A stretch of 64,000 bases of DNA, taken from positions 62,001 to 126,000 of the forward strand of contig NZ_BPFH01000006.1 in assembly GCF_019655435.1 (NCBI RefSeq). The letters run 5' to 3'. A model generated the notes under the pieces. The model saw only the letters and a program-made list of their open reading frames with translations, was not told the origin of the DNA and did no database searches. A program made the position numbers and the translations under genes. Shown here piece by piece: positions 25,748 through 36,131 of the stretch; the stretch's first letter is position 1; each line of letters starts with the position of its first letter. The stretch is from Jannaschia pagri. GTDB lineage: Bacteria; Pseudomonadota; Alphaproteobacteria; Rhodobacterales; Rhodobacteraceae.

Positions 25748-27089
25748 TCGTCAGGCCCTCGACCAGCAAAGACGGGACTTGGCGACCTACGTGGGTGCGC
25801 GCGTCATTGGCCGGGATCAGCGAGCGGAGCATCTCCCGCAGGTTCCCTGCAACGGTGCATTCGTTCACGGCCCCTGTGATCTCGCCGTTCTCGACCCAAA
25901 AGCCAGAGGCCCCCCTGGAATAGTCGCCCGTGGTCGCATTGATGGACGAGCCGATCATGGAGGTGACGACCAGCCCTGTGCCCATTTGCGCGATAAGGTC
26001 GTCCCGGCTGGCAGCGCCTTGGGTCAGGACAACATTGCCCGCGCCTGGGCTGGGCGGGGAAGAGGTGCCGCGCATGGCGTTGCCCGTGCTGTCCAGGCCC
26101 AGCTTGCGTCCCGTGGCCAGATCCAGAACCCAGCCTTGCAGCACACCGTCCCGCACCAGATCGCGCCGCGCCACGGGCAGGCCTTCGCCGTCAAAGGGGC
26201 GACTGCCGGAGATGCGGGCCATGGTGGGGTCTTCGGTCAAGGTCAGCGCGTCGGGCAGGACGGCTTCGCCCAGGCAGTCCCTCAGGAAGCTGGCCCCGCG
26301 CGCGACTGATCCGCCGTTGATCGCACCCAATAAGTGACCGATCAAAGTGCTCGCCACCCGCTCATCATAGAGGACCGGATAGGCGCCCGTGGGTGGCTTC
26401 GTCGCGCCACGGCGGGCAAGGGTCCGTTCGGCGGCGATGCGGCCCACGTCTTCGGGGCTGTCCAGGTCGGCCCGGTGCAGGCGGCTGTCGCCGTAGTAGT
26501 CTCGTTCCATCCCGGTGCCTTCGCCCGTGATCGCCACGCAACTGAGCGAGGTGCCCGTCCGCCGATAGCCGCCGCGAAACCCATTGGTGGCGGCCAGGTG
26601 CAGACGGCGATCACCGTAGCCCGCCCCAGCGGAGCCCACCTGGCTGATCCCTTCGACGGCGAGGGCTGCCGCTTCGGCGCGGGCGGCCATGTCCTGCAAT
26701 TCGGCAGGCGTCAACGGCGGGGCATCGTCCACAAGGTCAAGCCGCGCCACATCCCAATCTTGGGCCAGTTGGTCGGCGTCGGGCAGGCCTATGTGGGGAT
26801 CCTCTGGCGCTTCGCGGGCCATGGCGACCGCCCGCTCCGCCATTTGGGTCAGGGTGTCTGGCTTGGTATCACTGGCAGAGACACAGGCCTGTCGCTTGCC
26901 GATCAGCACCCGCAGGCCGATGTCGATGCCCTCGGACCGTTCGGCCTGTTCCAGCTTCCCGCCGAGAACGTCCACCGAAACCGAGGTCCCATCCACCGCG
27001 ATGGCATCCGCCGCATCCGCCCCGGCGCGCGTGGCAGCCGCCAACAGAGCATCGGTCAGGGTGGACAGGTCACGGGGGGCATCGGTCAT
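25734..27089 (-). CDS. pmbA: TldD/PmbA family metalloprotease, PmbA branch
   Basis: A 451-residue PmbA/TldE-type protein. PmbA acts with TldD in microcin processing and CcdA degradation in E. coli. PmbA lacks the HExxxH metal site of TldD, and none is seen here. Family segments include the SVSVDVLGGKLEQAERSEG start near residues 32-50 and the C-terminal SGFWVENGEITGAVNECTVAGNLREM segment. No tldD is adjacent. It overlaps the CysQ-like gene, suggesting co-transcription. Confidence 0.92.
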   Translation of the reverse strand: MTDAPRDLSTLTDALLAAATRAGADAADAIAVDGTSVSVDVLGGKLEQAERSEGIDIGLRVLIGKRQACVSASDTKPDTLTQMAERAVAMAREAPEDPHIGLPDADQLAQDWDVARLDLVDDAPPLTPAELQDMAARAEAAALAVEGISQVGSAGAGYGDRRLHLAATNGFRGGYRRTGTSLSCVAITGEGTGMERDYYGDSRLHRADLDSPEDVGRIAAERTLARRGATKPPTGAYPVLYDERVASTLIGHLLGAINGGSVARGASFLRDCLGEAVLPDALTLTEDPTMARISGSRPFDGEGLPVARRDLVRDGVLQGWVLDLATGRKLGLDSTGNAMRGTSSPPSPGAGNVVLTQGAASRDDLIAQMGTGLVVTSMIGSSINATTGDYSRGASGFWVENGEITGAVNECTVAGNLREMLRSLIPANDARTHVGRQVPSLLVEGLTIAGS

Positions 27090-27177
27090 GGGGCAAGCTC
27101 CGGGAGGGCGGCAAAACGCCGGATCGTACGGAGGTAGCGCTGCAAGGGCCCGGTCACAAGGGGGCCGCAGATTGGCA

Positions 27178-27205
27178 AAGGGCCCGCGGGGATGCGCGGG
27201 CCCTT
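27178..27205 (-). terminator. Strong hairpin terminator after the DUF2125 gene
   Basis: A perfect 11-bp GC-rich stem (arms 27178-27188 and 27195-27205, AAGGGCCCGCG and complement) with a six-base loop. On the minus strand it follows the DUF2125 stop by 22 bp and is followed by TTTGCC. It is a probable factor-independent terminator despite the short T run. Confidence 0.7.
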
Positions 27206-27227
27206 CGGGTGTTGTGCGCGGCGGCGC

Positions 27228-28697
27228 TTACTGCAGCGGCAGGCCGTTGGCCGTGATGCCACCGCCCTCGGTGAACTCGATCTCAGACACCAGCTCGTCT
27301 TCGCCCACGGGCTTGGCCACGACGCCGGACATGCCCTTGATGAACGCGGCTTGTTCCTGCGGGACGAACCCCAGGGCCACCAGCTTGTCCAACAGGCCCA
27401 GGCCGCCCGTAAGACCCAGGTTCACCTTGCCCACGGGCATGGGAAGCGGCCCGGGTGACGGAAAGGTAACGGCCCCGTCGCCGGTCAATTCCGCACCAGC
27501 CAGGGCCAGGCGCAGTTGGGTCAGATCCAGGGTTTTCACCTCGCCCGGTGCCCCCTGCAGACCGGCCAGGGCCTCCGGGTCGCCGCCAAAGAGATCGATG
27601 TTCATGACCGCCGTGCCAGAGAGGTCCAGCAGCAGGGTCGCCGGGTCGCGCGGCAATTGTCCGGTGGGATCAAACAGGCCCCACAGCGCATCATCCAACG
27701 CCAGATCGCGATAGGCCAAGGACAGCGCGAAGGGCTTCGGGGTTTCGGAGACGCCCATCGGCATCGCGATGGCCGTCGTCAGTTCGGACATGGACAGGTT
27801 CACGGGCAGCGGGAAAGCCGAGACTTGGACTGCCATCTCGGCGCCCTTTGACGAAATCTCGTATCCGAGCGTATCTGCATTGAGGTCAAAACCAATGCGC
27901 CCGGAGGTTGACGTGCCGTTGAGCGTAAAGGGCCCATCCTCGGACATGGCGGTCAGGGCCAGGGTGCTGCCGCTGTGCTGGATATCTCCGCTGAAGACTG
28001 CGCCCAGGTCCGAGAGGGACGATGTCGTGGATATGTTGGCCAAATCGACCGTCCCGGTGCCTTCTGAGGTGATTGCCCCCAGGTCATAGGACAAATCGAA
28101 GCTGTCCGGCCCGTCGGCTGCCATAGTCAGAACCATGCCGTCCGCCGTCACGGTCTGGTCCGTCGTCAACGTGTCGCCAGAGGTCGTGTTGACGTAGCGC
28201 GACACCAGGTTTGTCAGCGTGGCGCGTCCACCGACGGTCGCGTCCCCTTGGTCTGGGACGAGGTCATCGAAGATATAGGCAAGCGAGTCGGCGGTGAAGT
28301 CGTAGATCCGCGTCTCGCCATCTTGGGTGATGACCCCCGTCCAGCCCTCTTGATCGAACTGGATGGATTGTTCCAGGGTCTCGCCTTCGATGGTGGTCAC
28401 GGTCGTCATGGTCATGCTGGCGGGCAGATTGATGCGCACGGTGCCGTCCGCCTGCTCCGTCAGCGACAGAGACCCGTAGCTGGTGGAACTTGCCACGCCG
28501 CCAAGGTCCGTCGTCATCGTGACCGCATCCAGGGTCAGGGTGCCATCCGCGTAGGAGGCATCGGCAGTCAGAGGCAGTCCCATGGCACCATAAACCTGCT
28601 GCCAGTCGGTCCAGACGTCCTGTGCGGATAAGTCGGCCAGAACCGGCGTCGCCGACAGCAGCAGGGCTGCGCTTGTGGCAATCGCATGTTTCGACAT
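27228..28697 (-). CDS. DUF2125 domain protein, exported
   Basis: A 489-residue protein with a Sec signal peptide at residues 1-22 (MSKHAIATSAALLLSATPVLA). The rest is rich in short beta-strand-like repeats with many Ser, Thr, Asp and Gly residues. It resembles roseobacter DUF2125 proteins, of unknown function, probably periplasmic or envelope-bound. An ATG seven codons upstream (28718) is possible, but the signal peptide starts best at 28697. It is divergent from the SDR gene and followed by a strong hairpin. Confidence 0.75.
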   Translation of the reverse strand: MSKHAIATSAALLLSATPVLADLSAQDVWTDWQQVYGAMGLPLTADASYADGTLTLDAVTMTTDLGGVASSTSYGSLSLTEQADGTVRINLPASMTMTTVTTIEGETLEQSIQFDQEGWTGVITQDGETRIYDFTADSLAYIFDDLVPDQGDATVGGRATLTNLVSRYVNTTSGDTLTTDQTVTADGMVLTMAADGPDSFDLSYDLGAITSEGTGTVDLANISTTSSLSDLGAVFSGDIQHSGSTLALTAMSEDGPFTLNGTSTSGRIGFDLNADTLGYEISSKGAEMAVQVSAFPLPVNLSMSELTTAIAMPMGVSETPKPFALSLAYRDLALDDALWGLFDPTGQLPRDPATLLLDLSGTAVMNIDLFGGDPEALAGLQGAPGEVKTLDLTQLRLALAGAELTGDGAVTFPSPGPLPMPVGKVNLGLTGGLGLLDKLVALGFVPQEQAAFIKGMSGVVAKPVGEDELVSEIEFTEGGGITANGLPLQ

Positions 28698-28771
28698 GAT
28701 GAACCTTTCTATATCCAATTGTTGAAAACACCATTTCCGACCCCCGCAGTGGGGTCAACCGGAGGGAAACC

Positions 28772-29524
28772 ATGCCTGACCTCACCTCTAAGACAGTGCT
28801 GATCACAGGCGCCTCGCGTGGAATTGGCGCAGCCGCCGCGCGGGCCTTCGCGGCGCAAGGTGCCAATGTGGTCTTGATGGCGCGGGGTGTGGACGACATC
28901 GCCGATCTTGCTGGCGAAATCGGGGAACGGGCCTTGGCCGTGCCGTGCGACGTGTCTCGGTGGTCCGAAGTGGCCCGGGGCGTGCAGGCCGCCGTGGACA
29001 CCTTCGGGTCCCTGGATGTCTTGGTGGGCAACGCAGGCGTAATTTCGCCGATCGGCCCCCTGGCAGAGACGGACCCGGATGCCTGGACCCATCTGATCGA
29101 TGTGAACCTGAAGGGCGTCTATTACGGCATGCGCGCGGTGTTGCCGATCATGGCGGCCCAGGGAGCGGGGACAGTGATCACGATTTCCTCCGGCGCGGCG
29201 CACCGGGCGTTGCCGGGGTGGTCGGCCTATTGCACCTCCAAGGCGGGGGCCAAGATGCTGACCGAGGCGGCCCATGCCGAATACGGAGAGACCCTGCGCA
29301 TCATGGGGTTATCGCCTGGGACCGTTGCGACGCAAATGCAGCGGGACATCAAGGCCAGCGGTGTCGGCCCCGTGGCCCAATTGGATTGGGAAGACCACAT
29401 CCCCGCCGAGTGGCCCGCCAAGGCGCTGGTCTGGATGTGTTCGCCCGAGGCCGATGATCTGAAGGGCACGGAGTTGAGCCTGCGCGACGAGGGCCTGCGT
29501 GCCCGCATGGGGTTGGCCCTGTGA
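28772..29524 (+). CDS. Short-chain dehydrogenase/reductase
   Basis: A 250-residue classical SDR. The cofactor motif TGASRGIG lies at about residues 12-19, the NAG motif near 89-91, the catalytic serine in ISSGAAH near 139 and YCTSK (Y-x3-K) near 152-156. The substrate is unknown. Its last bases overlap the start of the crotonase-like gene (GTGA), so the two are probably co-translated and may act in one acyl or hydroxyacyl pathway. Confidence 0.92.
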   Translation: MPDLTSKTVLITGASRGIGAAAARAFAAQGANVVLMARGVDDIADLAGEIGERALAVPCDVSRWSEVARGVQAAVDTFGSLDVLVGNAGVISPIGPLAETDPDAWTHLIDVNLKGVYYGMRAVLPIMAAQGAGTVITISSGAAHRALPGWSAYCTSKAGAKMLTEAAHAEYGETLRIMGLSPGTVATQMQRDIKASGVGPVAQLDWEDHIPAEWPAKALVWMCSPEADDLKGTELSLRDEGLRARMGLAL

Positions 29525-30117
29525 TCCGGGCGGAGCAGGACGGGTCGATCCTGACGCTGACCATCGACCGGGCCGATAAGGCCAACTCCCTGACCGAGGC
29601 GATGTTGACCGAGCTGGCCGACCATGTGCTGGGCTTGGGCTCGGATGTGGGTCTGCTGATCCTGACCGGTGCGGGGGACAAGGTGTTCAGCGCGGGCGCC
29701 GATCTGGAGGCGGCGAAGGCAGGTCTTGCCATCTCGCCCGCTTGGGAACGGCTCTCGGGGGCGATTGCCGCCGCGCCGTGCCTCTCGGTCGCGGCCCTCA
29801 ATGGCACGCTCGCCGGAGGGGCCTTCGGCATGGCCCTGGCCTGCGATATGCGGTTGGCGGTGGCCCATGCCAATTTCTTCTACCCTGTGGCCAAGCTTGG
29901 GTTCCTGCCGCAGCCGTCCGATCCCGTGCGCATGGCCCGGTTGATCGGACCCGCGCGGGCCAAGCTGATCTTGGCAGCGGGCGCCAGGCTAACGGCGGAG
30001 GAGGCCCTGGCCTTCGGTCTTATTGACCGGATCGACTCGGACCCCCTCGCGGCCGCTCGGGCCCTGGCCGTCGGTGCGCCAGACCATGTGGCCGCGATCA
30101 AGGCGATGGTGCCCTGA
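29521..30117 (+). CDS. Crotonase-fold (enoyl-CoA hydratase/isomerase-like) protein, short and probably not a hydratase
   Basis: A 198-residue crotonase-superfamily protein starting at a GTG that overlaps the SDR stop. The FSAGADLEAAK segment near residues 57-67 and the NGTLAGGAFGMALACDMRLAVA segment near 95-116 show the fold. The two glutamates of true enoyl-CoA hydratases are absent: the position after the GG motif is not Glu, and the P-E-x-x-L-G segment reads PVAKLG. The usual C-terminal 50-60 residues are also missing. It may act as an isomerase or thioesterase, or be inactive. Confidence 0.8.
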   Translation: MIRAEQDGSILTLTIDRADKANSLTEAMLTELADHVLGLGSDVGLLILTGAGDKVFSAGADLEAAKAGLAISPAWERLSGAIAAAPCLSVAALNGTLAGGAFGMALACDMRLAVAHANFFYPVAKLGFLPQPSDPVRMARLIGPARAKLILAAGARLTAEEALAFGLIDRIDSDPLAAARALAVGAPDHVAAIKAMVP

Positions 30118-30120
30118 CGC

Positions 30121-30717
30121 CTATTCCGTCAGACCACGTCGCCGGAGTTCCTGCGGGATATTGAACAGCCCGGCCCCTAGGGAGACGTCGGTCTTCATGT
30201 CACCCAAGATCACGGTGGTCTGGGACCCGGCATCGTCTGTGATGACCCATTGGCGCAGCGTGACCGGGTTCGGCGTGAACACCAGTTGAATGTTGCCGTA
30301 TTGGGGGTTTTCCGGGTCCTGCAGCGTGATCGCCGTTTGGGTGGAATCCCCGCCGTGGCGGACGACCATGCCGGAGCGGCCCAGATTGACCTGTTCCGCC
30401 AAGATCAGCGACAGGGGCGTCTGGCTCAGGGGGTACTGCTCGGGACGGGTGTTGGTGACCGCGTCAAAGATGGCGACCTGACCGCCGCCCGCGATCACCA
30501 GGGATTTGTTCGGCTCATCATAGTCGAACCGCGCCCGCCCGGGGCGGCGCAAGGTCAGATCTCCGGTGGAGATCGTCCCGTCGGCATTCACCTGGGTGAA
30601 GGCGGCCCCGGCTGTGCGGAAGCTGTTCAGGTAACGGCTGATATCCGACACGGAGATTTCGGCCCGCGCCGGAAGGGCGAGGGCGATCAACGTGGCGGCA
30701 AGAGTAAGGATGCGCAT
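30121..30717 (-). CDS. lolA: Outer-membrane lipoprotein carrier LolA family protein
   Basis: A 198-residue periplasmic protein with a signal peptide of about 19 residues (MRILTLAATLIALALPARA) and the LolA segments YLNSFRTAGAAFTQVNADGTISTGDLTLRRPGRARFDYDEP (residues 29-70) and a C-terminal VTLRQWVITDDAGSQTTV segment. LolA ferries lipoproteins from the LolCDE complex to the outer-membrane receptor. It lies downstream of ftsK in the common ftsK-lolA order, but here ppk2 lies between them. It is convergent with the crotonase-like gene, with only a few bases between the stops. Confidence 0.9.
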   Translation of the reverse strand: MRILTLAATLIALALPARAEISVSDISRYLNSFRTAGAAFTQVNADGTISTGDLTLRRPGRARFDYDEPNKSLVIAGGGQVAIFDAVTNTRPEQYPLSQTPLSLILAEQVNLGRSGMVVRHGGDSTQTAITLQDPENPQYGNIQLVFTPNPVTLRQWVITDDAGSQTTVILGDMKTDVSLGAGLFNIPQELRRRGLTE

Positions 30718-30846
30718 GGCGGCTCCGGTCTTCGGGGGGCGTCGTGTGACAGCGATATAGTCACCGTCCTGCCCAAAGTCCCGCCGCTATGCGATGACAG
30801 CCCCGTGACAGCGGCTGTCCGCGCGCGGGGTGCTCGCAAGACCGGC

Positions 30847-31725
30847 CTAGACGGCGCGCGCCTCGGGGTGAAGTGACGTGGCCAGGATATGGTCCGACCG
30901 ATGGATCACATGGCCCGCTTGCAGCACGATCTTGGGGTCCGGCGCCTGGGCCACGTCCGTGTTCTTGCCTGGGTAATCCAGGGTCGACAGGAAGTGCCGC
31001 ATACAGTTCAGCCGCGCGCGCTTCTTGTCGTCGGATCGGATCACGGTCCAGGGGGCATCGGCCGTGTCTGTGTAGAAGAACATCGCTTCCTTCGCCTCGG
31101 TATAGTCGTCCCATTTGTCGAGGCTGGCCTTGTCGATGGGCGACAGCTTCCACTGTTTCAGTGGATCCGTTTGACGAGAGGCGAAGCGTTTGCGCTGCTC
31201 CCCTTGGGTGACCGAGAACCAGTATTTATAGAGCTTGATCCCCGACCGGGTGAGCATCCGCTCAAACTCGGGCGTTTGGCGCATGAACTCCAGATACTCG
31301 GTCGGTTCGCAAAAGCGCATCACCCGTTCCACGCCCGCCCGATTGTACCAGGAGCGATCGTAGAGGACGATTTCGCCCGCCGTGGGCAGATGTTTGACGT
31401 AGCGTTGAAAGAACCACTGCCCCTTTTCTTCCTCGGTCGGCTTGTTCAACGCCACCACCCGCGCGGCGCGGGGGTTTAGGTGTTCCATAAACCGCTTGAT
31501 CGTCCCGCCCTTGCCCGCGGCATCCCGCCCTTCGAACAGCATCACCGTCCGTTGGCCGGTCTCCTGGAACCAGCGCTGGACCTTGAGCAACTCAACCTGG
31601 AGCGCGGCCTTCTCCGCCTCGTAGGTGGCGCGGGCCATGCGGCGACCATAGGGGTACTTTGCCGCTTCAAAACGCGCACGCGCAGGGGTGGGCTGGCCGG
31701 CGCTGGTTGGTGCTTGCTGGTTCAT
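30847..31725 (-). CDS. ppk2: Polyphosphate kinase 2
   Basis: A 292-residue PPK2 of the single-domain class, which transfers phosphate between polyphosphate and nucleotides. Walker A is EGRDAAGKGG near residues 64-73, and the lid/Walker B region is YDRSWYNRAGVERVM near 121-135. The lysine- and arginine-rich YKYWFSVTQGEQRKRF segment is typical. Class I (ADP/GDP formation) versus class III cannot be decided with certainty. It lies between ftsK and lolA, with gaps of more than 100 bp on both sides, so it may have its own promoter. Confidence 0.93.
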   Translation of the reverse strand: MNQQAPTSAGQPTPARARFEAAKYPYGRRMARATYEAEKAALQVELLKVQRWFQETGQRTVMLFEGRDAAGKGGTIKRFMEHLNPRAARVVALNKPTEEEKGQWFFQRYVKHLPTAGEIVLYDRSWYNRAGVERVMRFCEPTEYLEFMRQTPEFERMLTRSGIKLYKYWFSVTQGEQRKRFASRQTDPLKQWKLSPIDKASLDKWDDYTEAKEAMFFYTDTADAPWTVIRSDDKKRARLNCMRHFLSTLDYPGKNTDVAQAPDPKIVLQAGHVIHRSDHILATSLHPEARAV

Positions 31726-31870
31726 GCGGGGCCCTCCGGGTCTTTCGTGACACTCGAAGGGTGGCTCTATCGCGCGATAGACAGACTAACCTTGATCTGG
31801 CGCAAGGGCCTTGAGGGAACCGCTCGGGACGGTTCCCCCCAAATCCGACAGATGGCTGGGGCTTCGGCCC

Positions 31871-34789
31871 TCAGGAGGCCTCTGGAATGAGGATCTCGCG
31901 CTTACCGACTTGGTTCGAGGGGCCGACCACGCTGTTGTCCTCCATCTGCTCCACCAGGCGCGCGGCCTTGTTATAACCGATGCCCAGCTTGCGCTGAATG
32001 TAGGAGGTGGAGCATTTGCGGTCCCGCGCGACGATGGCCACCGCCTGATCGTACAAAGCGTCCTCGCCACCCGTATTGCCACCCGTCAGGCCCAGCACGG
32101 CATCGATATCGCCCGCGGCCTCGCCATCCGGGCCGTCCAGCACGCTGGCGGCGTAGTCGGGCGGGCCGAAGGATTTGAGGTGGTTGACGATTTCCTCGAC
32201 CTCTTCGTCGGAGCAGAAGGGGCCATGGACGCGGGTGATCTTGGAGCCGCCGGCCATGTAGAGCATGTCGCCCATGCCCAGCAGTTGTTCCGCGCCCATT
32301 TCACCCAGGATCGTCCGGCTGTCGATTTTGGAGGTCACATGGAAGGAGATCCGCGTCGGGAAGTTCGCCTTAACCGTCCCGGTGATGACGTCGACCGAGG
32401 GACGCTGCGTGGCCATGACCAGGTGAATGCCCGAGGCACGGGCCATCTGCGCCAGGCGCTGGATGCAGGCCTCGATCTCCTTGCCCGCGACCATCATCAG
32501 GTCGGCCATCTCGTCCACGACGACGACGATGTAGGGCATCTTTTCCGGCATCGTCTCCTCGGTCTCGAACACGGGTTCGCCGGTTTCATCGTCGAAGCCT
32601 GTCTGCACCGTCCGGCTGAACAACTCGCCCTTGTCCAGCGCGTCCTTCACCCGACCGTTGTAGCCGTCAATGTTGCGGACGCCCATCTTGGACATCTTGC
32701 GATAGCGTTCCTCCATCTCGCCCACGACCCATTTGAGCGCGACGACGGCTTTCTTGGGGTCGGTGACCACGGGCGACAGCAGGTGCGGGATGCCGTCATA
32801 GACGCTGAGTTCCAGCATCTTCGGGTCGATCATGATCAGGCGGCAGTCTTCGGGCGTCAGTTTATAAAGCAGCGACAGGATCATCGTGTTGATGGCCACC
32901 GACTTACCGGACCCGGTTGTCCCCGCGATCAGCAGGTGGGGCATCTTGGCGAGGTTCGCCACGATGGGTGCGCCGCCAATGTCTTTGCCCAGGGCCAGAG
33001 GCAGGGCCTGGGTTGTGTCGCCAAAGTCCTTGGCGGCTAAGATCTCCCGCAGGACGACCTTTTCGCGCTGGGCGTTTGGCAATTCGATACCGATCACGCT
33101 GCGCCCGGGAACCGTGGACACGCGGGCCGATAGGGCGGACATGGAGCGGGCGATGTCATCGGCCAGGCCGATCACCCGGCTGGCCTTGAGGCCCGGGGCG
33201 GGCTCAAGTTCGTACATCGTCACGACGGGGCCGGGGCGGACGCTGACGATTTCGCCCTTCACGCCATAGTCGTCCAACACCGTCTCAAGCAGGCGCGCGT
33301 TTTCTTCCAGCGCTTCGTCGGACAGGACATGACGCTCCACGGTCGAAGGGTCCGCCAGCAGCGACAGCGGTGGGACCTCGTAGGTTGTGGAGGGGTCTTC
33401 GAATTGCAGGGTGGGCTGGGCCTCGGCTTTGGCCTGACGCGAGGGCGCGGCGGGTTTGGCGGCGGGCTGGACGACCTTGCGATTGAGGGCCTTGCCCGTG
33501 GGCTGCGGCGCCGGGCTCCGCATCGGGGCGGGCGCAGGCGCGGGCGCGGATAAGGGGGCGGGTTCTGGTGTGATGGGGGCGGTCACCGGAGCGGCAGGCT
33601 CCAGCAGCGGGTCGTCCTCCACGGCTTCGGGCAGCGGCGGCAGCGTGACCTGAGGCTCCAGCGGGGCGGGCGCCTTCGGCACGAAAGATGCGGTCAAGGG
33701 CGGTTCGTTCCGCGCGGCTGCGGGAGCGGCCACTTGCGCCCCAAGCGTGGGCTCCACGCGACCGTTCGCCAAAGGGGCGTCTGTCGCGGGGGCAGGGGTG
33801 GGCGTGACAGGCGCCGCGGGCGGGGTTTGCAACGCTTGGGCGATATTTGCTCGGCGCACACGAGTCCGCACGGCGCTGGCGATCCGGGCCTGGACACGGT
33901 CGTCACCGTCCAGGGGGATGTCGTCTTCGGCGGGTCCCTCCTTTTCAATGTCCGGCGCGACGTCCGGCCCGGCAGCCCGTCGCCCAAGCCCTGGCAAGGG
34001 GAGCCGCGACAAGAGGGGCGCGCGTGCTGCGGGGGCGGGGTCGGTCCCGACCGCCGGGTCCTCTGTCGGCTGTTGGGCGCGCTCCGCCCGGCGGTCCCGC
34101 AGGGAGGAGGCGGTGCGGCGCGTTTGACTGGCGGCGCCCTGAACGGCTTGCCCCGTCAGCAGGCGCACCAGATACCAGGCCGCGCCGAAGCCATTCAGCA
34201 GGAACACGACCGCTCGCGCCAGGTCCTCGCGTTGAAACCCTAGGACCCAGGCGCCCGTGACCACCGAGGCGGCCAACAAGACCAGCGACAACAGTTTCAA
34301 ACCCGCCGCAGCCGTGATCGGCAGCACCTGAAGGATCGCACCCATCAGAGTGTCACCGAACAGCCCGCCCATCCCGAAATCATGGCCCCAGCCGGGGCCA
34401 GGCACCATGGAGGTGCAGAACAGCGACAATACGATGACCCAACCGGCAACGAACAGCGCGCGTGGCAAGGCCAGCTCCGACCCCTGGTGGGTCGCAAACC
34501 GGCCCCCCCAAACGATCAAGCCCACAGCCAAGCCAAAGCTGCCGAGGCCGAGCACCCAGTAAAGGGGGGCTGCCACCGTGGCGCCGAACATCCCGAGCCA
34601 GTTGCTCGGGTCCGCATCCGTGACCGCCAGCCAACTCGGATCGTCGGGGCTGTAGGTGCCCAGGATCAGGGCAAGCATCAGACCGCAAAGCACCATCACG
34701 ACGCCCAGCCCCTCCCGGCCCCGGCGCGCGAGCGAAATCTGGATCGAACTGTCTAGGAGGGGATCGCGCTGTCTGACCTGATACGCCAT
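31871..34789 (-). CDS. ftsK: DNA translocase FtsK
   Basis: A 972-residue septal DNA pump. Four hydrophobic segments lie within residues 25-200. A Pro/Ala-rich linker covers about 230-470. The RecA-like motor has Walker A in [12 protein letters not shown] near 623-634 and Walker B in [13 protein letters not shown] near 754-766. The C-terminal winged-helix gamma domain, about 905-970 ([25 protein letters not shown]), binds KOPS sequences. It directs chromosome dimer resolution at division together with XerCD. It starts 15 bp after the aminotransferase gene on the same strand. Confidence 0.97.
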   Translation of the reverse strand: MAYQVRQRDPLLDSSIQISLARRGREGLGVVMVLCGLMLALILGTYSPDDPSWLAVTDADPSNWLGMFGATVAAPLYWVLGLGSFGLAVGLIVWGGRFATHQGSELALPRALFVAGWVIVLSLFCTSMVPGPGWGHDFGMGGLFGDTLMGAILQVLPITAAAGLKLLSLVLLAASVVTGAWVLGFQREDLARAVVFLLNGFGAAWYLVRLLTGQAVQGAASQTRRTASSLRDRRAERAQQPTEDPAVGTDPAPAARAPLLSRLPLPGLGRRAAGPDVAPDIEKEGPAEDDIPLDGDDRVQARIASAVRTRVRRANIAQALQTPPAAPVTPTPAPATDAPLANGRVEPTLGAQVAAPAAARNEPPLTASFVPKAPAPLEPQVTLPPLPEAVEDDPLLEPAAPVTAPITPEPAPLSAPAPAPAPMRSPAPQPTGKALNRKVVQPAAKPAAPSRQAKAEAQPTLQFEDPSTTYEVPPLSLLADPSTVERHVLSDEALEENARLLETVLDDYGVKGEIVSVRPGPVVTMYELEPAPGLKASRVIGLADDIARSMSALSARVSTVPGRSVIGIELPNAQREKVVLREILAAKDFGDTTQALPLALGKDIGGAPIVANLAKMPHLLIAGTTGSGKSVAINTMILSLLYKLTPEDCRLIMIDPKMLELSVYDGIPHLLSPVVTDPKKAVVALKWVVGEMEERYRKMSKMGVRNIDGYNGRVKDALDKGELFSRTVQTGFDDETGEPVFETEETMPEKMPYIVVVVDEMADLMMVAGKEIEACIQRLAQMARASGIHLVMATQRPSVDVITGTVKANFPTRISFHVTSKIDSRTILGEMGAEQLLGMGDMLYMAGGSKITRVHGPFCSDEEVEEIVNHLKSFGPPDYAASVLDGPDGEAAGDIDAVLGLTGGNTGGEDALYDQAVAIVARDRKCSTSYIQRKLGIGYNKAARLVEQMEDNSVVGPSNQVGKREILIPEAS

Positions 34790-34804
34790 GTTGTCATGGT
34801 CTCC

Positions 34805-35989
34805 TTACGAATAGATGCAGTTGCGCAGGCGGGTCAGCCCGGCAATTGTGTCGTCTAATGGGGCCACCAGGGCCACGCGGACAAAGCCTTGCCCGGGGTT
34901 TCCGGCGTCGGTGTCGCGGGCCAGATAGGCCCCCGGCAGGACTTTGACCCCGGCCTCCGTCCACAGCTTGATCGTGGCCGCTTCGCCATCCTCGACCGGC
35001 AGCCACAGGAAAAAGCCCGCGTCGGGGATCGTGACGCCGGGGATATGGCCCAAGATCTCCTGGGCGGCTTGGAACTTCGCGGCATAGAGCGCGCGGTTCT
35101 CCTCCACATGGGTCTCATCCGCCCAGGTCGCCGCCGCCGCCATTTGAAGGGGGAGGGGCAAGGGCGCGCCCGCGTAAGCGCGCAACTGTTTCATCCGGGC
35201 GATGTTCCCGGGGCCGGAGACGGCAAAACCCGACCGCAGCCCGGCGAGGTTCGACCGTTTGCTGAGCGAATGGAAGGCGACCACACGATCCGGGTCCGCG
35301 CCCGTGGCGCGCACGGCCTCCAACACGCCGACGGGTGGCGTATCGCGGTAGACCTCGGCGTAGCATTCATCTGCGAAGATCTTGAAATCATGGGTCTCGG
35401 CCAGGGCCAGAAGGTCCGACCAATAGGCCAAGGAAGCCGTGGCGCCCTGCGGATTGGCGGGCGAGCAGATGTAGACGATGGCCGTGCGATCCAAAAGTTC
35501 CGGGTCTAGGGCACGAAAATTGGGCAGGTGACCGGTGGCCTCGGTGGCGTTGATATAGACCGGATCGGCCCCGACGCTCAGCGAGGCCACGGCATAGACT
35601 TGGTAGAACGGATTGGGCGTCAGAATTGCTGGGCGCTGACCATTCTTGTCCTCGGGACACAGCGCCATGGAGGCATTGTACAACCCTTCGCGGGTCCCAT
35701 TCAGCACCAGAATATCCGTGCCCGGATCGGCGGCGTATCCGTACCGCGTCCCCAGCCAATCCGCACAGGCGCGCAGCAACTCGGGCGCGCCTTCGTTTGG
35801 CGGGTAGCCACGGAAACCGGCGGAATGCTCTGCGATGACATCCGCCACAAAGGCCGGCGGATCATGGCGCGGATCCCCGATCGTCATCTCGACGGGGGCA
35901 TTGTTGCCAGGTGTCAACGAGCCCAGAAGGGTCCGCAGACGCGGAAATGCGTATTCAGGCAGTTCTGCGAACCGCTTGGGAGAATTCAT
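34805..35989 (-). CDS. PLP-dependent aminotransferase, class I/II
   Basis: A 394-residue fold-type I aminotransferase. The PLP lysine lies in FHSLSKRSNLAGLRSGF near residues 236-252, and the ICSPANPQG motif near 174-182 is the family's Asn-Pro substrate/cofactor loop. The C-terminal FVRVALV segment includes the substrate-binding arginine. Roseobacter genes in this place before ftsK are annotated as LL-diaminopimelate or succinyldiaminopimelate aminotransferase-like; the substrate is not proven by the sequence. Confidence 0.88.
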   Translation of the reverse strand: MNSPKRFAELPEYAFPRLRTLLGSLTPGNNAPVEMTIGDPRHDPPAFVADVIAEHSAGFRGYPPNEGAPELLRACADWLGTRYGYAADPGTDILVLNGTREGLYNASMALCPEDKNGQRPAILTPNPFYQVYAVASLSVGADPVYINATEATGHLPNFRALDPELLDRTAIVYICSPANPQGATASLAYWSDLLALAETHDFKIFADECYAEVYRDTPPVGVLEAVRATGADPDRVVAFHSLSKRSNLAGLRSGFAVSGPGNIARMKQLRAYAGAPLPLPLQMAAAATWADETHVEENRALYAAKFQAAQEILGHIPGVTIPDAGFFLWLPVEDGEAATIKLWTEAGVKVLPGAYLARDTDAGNPGQGFVRVALVAPLDDTIAGLTRLRNCIYS

Positions 35990-36131
35990 GCGCGTGCCTC
36001 GATGCGGGTGCTCTTACGGCCCCGTTTTCAGCAGATTAGCCCAAGGGGGCCTCACCGGTCCATGGCAAAGGCACGGGGCGACGACGGGGTGTGGCATTCC
36101 CGCCCCGCTGCTGGCGGCCACCTGGGGTATG

